From M55B167 sp964406095 (GTDB taxonomy: Bacteria; Verrucomicrobiota; Kiritimatiellia; RFP12; UBA1067), in the NCBI GenBank assembly GCA_964406095.1, contig CAYOQJ010000063.1:1-24369 (forward strand): 24,369 bases of DNA, read 5' to 3'. Numbering within the stretch: position 1 is the first letter of the stretch; every line of letters starts with the position of its first letter. Below, piece by piece: positions 22,304 through 24,369 of this stretch. Made by a program: the position numbers and the translations under genes. The notes under the pieces are model-generated. The model did not search any database. It was not told where the DNA came from and worked only from the letters and a program-made list of their open reading frames with translations.

Positions 22304-24220
22304 ATGAAAAAGAGAACTGCAACTACTACAAAACAGAGAGAGCGGCGTGTTAAGGTTTCAACAAAACCGAGTGTTCGTATAACCGATACAACTTTGCGCG
22401 ACGCTCATCAATCGCTTTGGGCCACTCGTTTACGCACCGATGACATTCTGGCAATTGCCGAAGATGTTGACAAAGCCGGTTATTACTCGCTTGAGTGTTG
22501 GGGCGGCGCGACCTTTGATGTCTGCCTGCGTTTTTTGCGTGAAAATCCCTGGGAGCGCCTGCGTCTGATCAAATCAATCTGTAAGAAAACGCCGTTGCAG
22601 ATGCTGTTGCGCGGACAGAACATTCTGGGGTACAAGCATTATCCGGATGATGTAGTTGAACGGTTTGTGGCACTGGCCTGTGAAAACGGGATGGATATAT
22701 TCCGAATTTTCGATGCGTTGAACGATTCACGCAATCTGGAAATGGCGATTAAATCGGTTAAGAAGTATGGAGGTCATGCGCAGGGTACGATCAGTTACAC
22801 CTTCAGTCCGGTGCATACCGTTGAGAAATTTGTGGAACTGGCCAAAGAGCAGGAATCGATGGGCATCGACACGCTTTGTATCAAAGATATGGCCGGTATT
22901 CTGACACCGGGAGCTGCCGAGGAGTTGATCGTAGCGCTGACCAAGGCAATGAAGATACCCGTGCAGGTTCATTCGCACATGACCAGCGGAATGGCTACCG
23001 CGATGTATCTCGCGGCTGTCAAATCGGGAGCCGGAGCGGTTGACACCGCTGTTTCGACAATGGCAGGCTACTCTTCTCAGCCTCCGTGCGAGACTATGGT
23101 GGCTATCTACGAGAGTGAGGGTTATGACACCGGAATCAACCACAGGCATCTCGCCAAGATCAACAGCTACTTTATGGATTTAAAGAAAAAACGTCAGCCG
23201 GTTTCGACGCGCATGGAGTTGATTGATGCCGGGGTTCTCGAGCATCACATACCGGGCGGTATGATCTCCAACCTGCGCTCACAGCTACAACAGCAGGATG
23301 CTCTTGACCGGCTGCCTGAAGTATTAGAAGAGCTGCCGCGCACCCGTAAGGACATGGGTTATCCGCCGCTGGTCACTCCCACCAGTCAGATAGTGGGAAT
23401 ACAATCGGTATTGAATGTGCTGGCCGGCAAGCGTTATGAGATGGTTACACAGGAGACTCGAAACTATGTCAAGGGTCTGTACGGACGCGCACCGGCCAGA
23501 ATAGACCCCAAGCTGGCCAAAAAGATTCTGGATGGGGATAAGGTGGTCAAGTGTCGGCCTGCCGATTTGCTCGAACCGGGCCTGGCGGCCGCGGCTTCCG
23601 CGCTCGATGCCAAACTGGTGCAGAAGGAGGAAGACATTCTCTCATACTGCATCTTTCCTGAGGTTGCCCTAGGTTATTTAAAATGGCGTGCCAAACCTGA
23701 AGGTGAACGCGATCCGATTCCCGCTGATGTTGAGGAGTGCAAGAGTGCGGAGGATACCGTACCGCAGGATGCTGCCGCTCCGCAGCCGGTTGGTGCGGAG
23801 GATCAGAGGTATGTCGAAATCGGCAAGCTGGTCGCATCGCTGGCCGGTCGGCTGGGTTTTGCGGCCTTGGGTGGTGTCGGCGAACTGTCAAAAATGGACA
23901 TGAGTTCTCTCGCGCCTGTGGCTGAAAACAAATCAGAAGCGAGTGCGCCGACTCCAATCGCGGTGGAGGTGCCGGTCAGCGGTCCGACTATCAATGCACC
24001 CCTGAATGGAACTTTCTACCGTTCCGCTGCCCCTGGAGAGCCTGAGTTAGCCTCCGAAGGTGCCACCTGCAAGCCTGGTGAGGCGGTCTGCATTGTTGAG
24101 GCCATGAAGCTGTTCAATCAGATCAAGGCGGACAAACCGCTCAAAATTGTAAAATTTCTTGTAGAACATGGCACACATGTGGCAAAAGGTGATCCGCTGG
24201 CGGTAGTGGATTACATCTAA
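22304..24220 (+). CDS. pyruvate/oxaloacetate carboxyltransferase with AccB-type biotinyl domain
   Basis: The protein has 639 residues. The start at 22304 has GGAAGGTGG upstream; an upstream frame from 22235 lies inside the promoter palindrome. The first ~300 residues form the carboxyltransferase barrel: ITDTTLRDAHQSLWATRLR, LRGQNILGY, FDALNDSRN, KDMAGILTP and the metal ligands HSH. The PYC_OADA conserved domain (about 310-450) ends near FPEVALGYLKWR. A linker of about 100 residues rich in Ala, Pro and Glu follows. The C-terminal domain (about 555-639) has GTFYRSAAPGEPE and VEAMKLFNQI with biotin-accepting Lys602, the pattern of acetyl-CoA carboxylase BCCP including its thumb segment. The family includes the alpha subunit of oxaloacetate decarboxylase and subunit B of pyruvate carboxylase. 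No membrane beta subunit or biotin carboxylase partner is in the window, so which reaction it serves is open. Confidence 0.9.
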   Translation: MKKRTATTTKQRERRVKVSTKPSVRITDTTLRDAHQSLWATRLRTDDILAIAEDVDKAGYYSLECWGGATFDVCLRFLRENPWERLRLIKSICKKTPLQMLLRGQNILGYKHYPDDVVERFVALACENGMDIFRIFDALNDSRNLEMAIKSVKKYGGHAQGTISYTFSPVHTVEKFVELAKEQESMGIDTLCIKDMAGILTPGAAEELIVALTKAMKIPVQVHSHMTSGMATAMYLAAVKSGAGAVDTAVSTMAGYSSQPPCETMVAIYESEGYDTGINHRHLAKINSYFMDLKKKRQPVSTRMELIDAGVLEHHIPGGMISNLRSQLQQQDALDRLPEVLEELPRTRKDMGYPPLVTPTSQIVGIQSVLNVLAGKRYEMVTQETRNYVKGLYGRAPARIDPKLAKKILDGDKVVKCRPADLLEPGLAAAASALDAKLVQKEEDILSYCIFPEVALGYLKWRAKPEGERDPIPADVEECKSAEDTVPQDAAAPQPVGAEDQRYVEIGKLVASLAGRLGFAALGGVGELSKMDMSSLAPVAENKSEASAPTPIAVEVPVSGPTINAPLNGTFYRSAAPGEPELASEGATCKPGEAVCIVEAMKLFNQIKADKPLKIVKFLVEHGTHVAKGDPLAVVDYI

Positions 24221-24234
24221 ACCTATTTACGGCA

Positions 24235-24330
24235 TTTGAAATTCAGAAACTGAGTTAAATAATTGTTAATAAGGAATTTGTTAATTTTATAAGCTTCACC
24301 CAATGGGTGAAGAAGTTTCTGAATTTCAAA
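24235..24330. repeat. 96-bp element with perfect 17-bp inverted ends and internal hairpin
   Basis: TTTGAAATTCAGAAACT (24235-24251) and AGTTTCTGAATTTCAAA (24314-24330) are perfect complements. Next to the right arm lies a second hairpin, CTTCACCC (24294-24301) with GGGTGAAG (24305-24312) and loop AAT. The interior is otherwise AT-rich and has no coding capacity. With a 2-nt bulge the outer stem extends by three more pairs. Such an arrangement fits a miniature inverted-repeat element or the end of a larger mobile element. It starts 15 bp after the carboxyltransferase stop and has no T-run, so it is not a normal terminator. It is followed by another small palindrome, CCGCA-TC-TGCGG (24353-24364). 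Confidence 0.65.
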
Positions 24331-24369
24331 CCGCAAGGGGTTGCCAGTTTTACCGCATCTGCGGCGTTG

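Noticed and set aside
1..24369. CRISPR array, integrase, toxin-antitoxin or phage-defence cluster
   Set aside because: No spaced direct-repeat array and no cas, recombinase, restriction or toxin genes could be recognised in any frame.

Overview
The window reads as a gene-dense bacterial chromosome segment of moderate G+C with Gram-negative features: a complete RND tripartite efflux system with an outer-membrane factor, lipoprotein-type signal peptides and a multihaem c-type cytochrome. Several traits suggest a PVC-group bacterium such as Kiritimatiellota, Verrucomicrobiota or Planctomycetota. These are the octahaem cytochrome fused to HEAT/TPR repeats, the PknB-type kinase with a zinc ribbon, a four-helix-bundle (23S-IVP-like) gene remnant, and a small GIY-YIG gene behind a stable RNA gene. 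The taxonomic call is inference, not proof.

Left part (1-4,540): the start of a possible minus-strand gene leaves the window, followed by a small GIY-YIG gene flanked by a 17-bp direct repeat. The second repeat copy ends one base from the 3' side of tmRNA (ssrA, minus strand, with promoter). A decayed four-helix-bundle gene without a start codon comes next, then a PAS-domain sensor with a C-terminal cysteine-rich module. A secreted protein of three discoidin-like repeats (minus strand) ends in a 9-C homopolymer. tRNA-Pro(UGG), minus strand, has a recognisable promoter and a possible terminator. This part is rich in intergenic DNA and relics.

Middle part (4,600-15,490): an eight-haem cytochrome with HEAT and TPR repeats is followed by a class IV PLP aminotransferase/lyase, the large single-chain PurL, the replicative helicase DnaB and a membrane Ser/Thr kinase. 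The kinase has an extracytoplasmic beta-sandwich-like domain and a probable terminator. All lie on the plus strand. Aminotransferase, purL and dnaB are close enough to be co-transcribed.

Right part (15,500-24,369): a self-contained efflux operon consists of a TetR-family repressor, AcrA-like adaptor, AcrB-like pump and OprM-like channel. It is headed by a promoter overlaid by a 24-bp palindrome very like the E. coli AcrR operator. Next is a pyruvate/oxaloacetate carboxyltransferase fused to a biotinyl domain of the AccB (BCCP) kind. Its candidate promoter contains a perfect 23-bp palindrome between the -35 and -10 boxes. The window closes with a 96-bp element bounded by perfect 17-bp inverted repeats enclosing a second hairpin.

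Most of the window is housekeeping and efflux DNA. The candidates for something new are the repeat-bounded GIY-YIG unit at ssrA, the terminal nested inverted repeat, the palindromic promoter of the biotin enzyme, and the two unusual protein architectures (octahaem-HEAT-TPR; carboxyltransferase-AccB domain).
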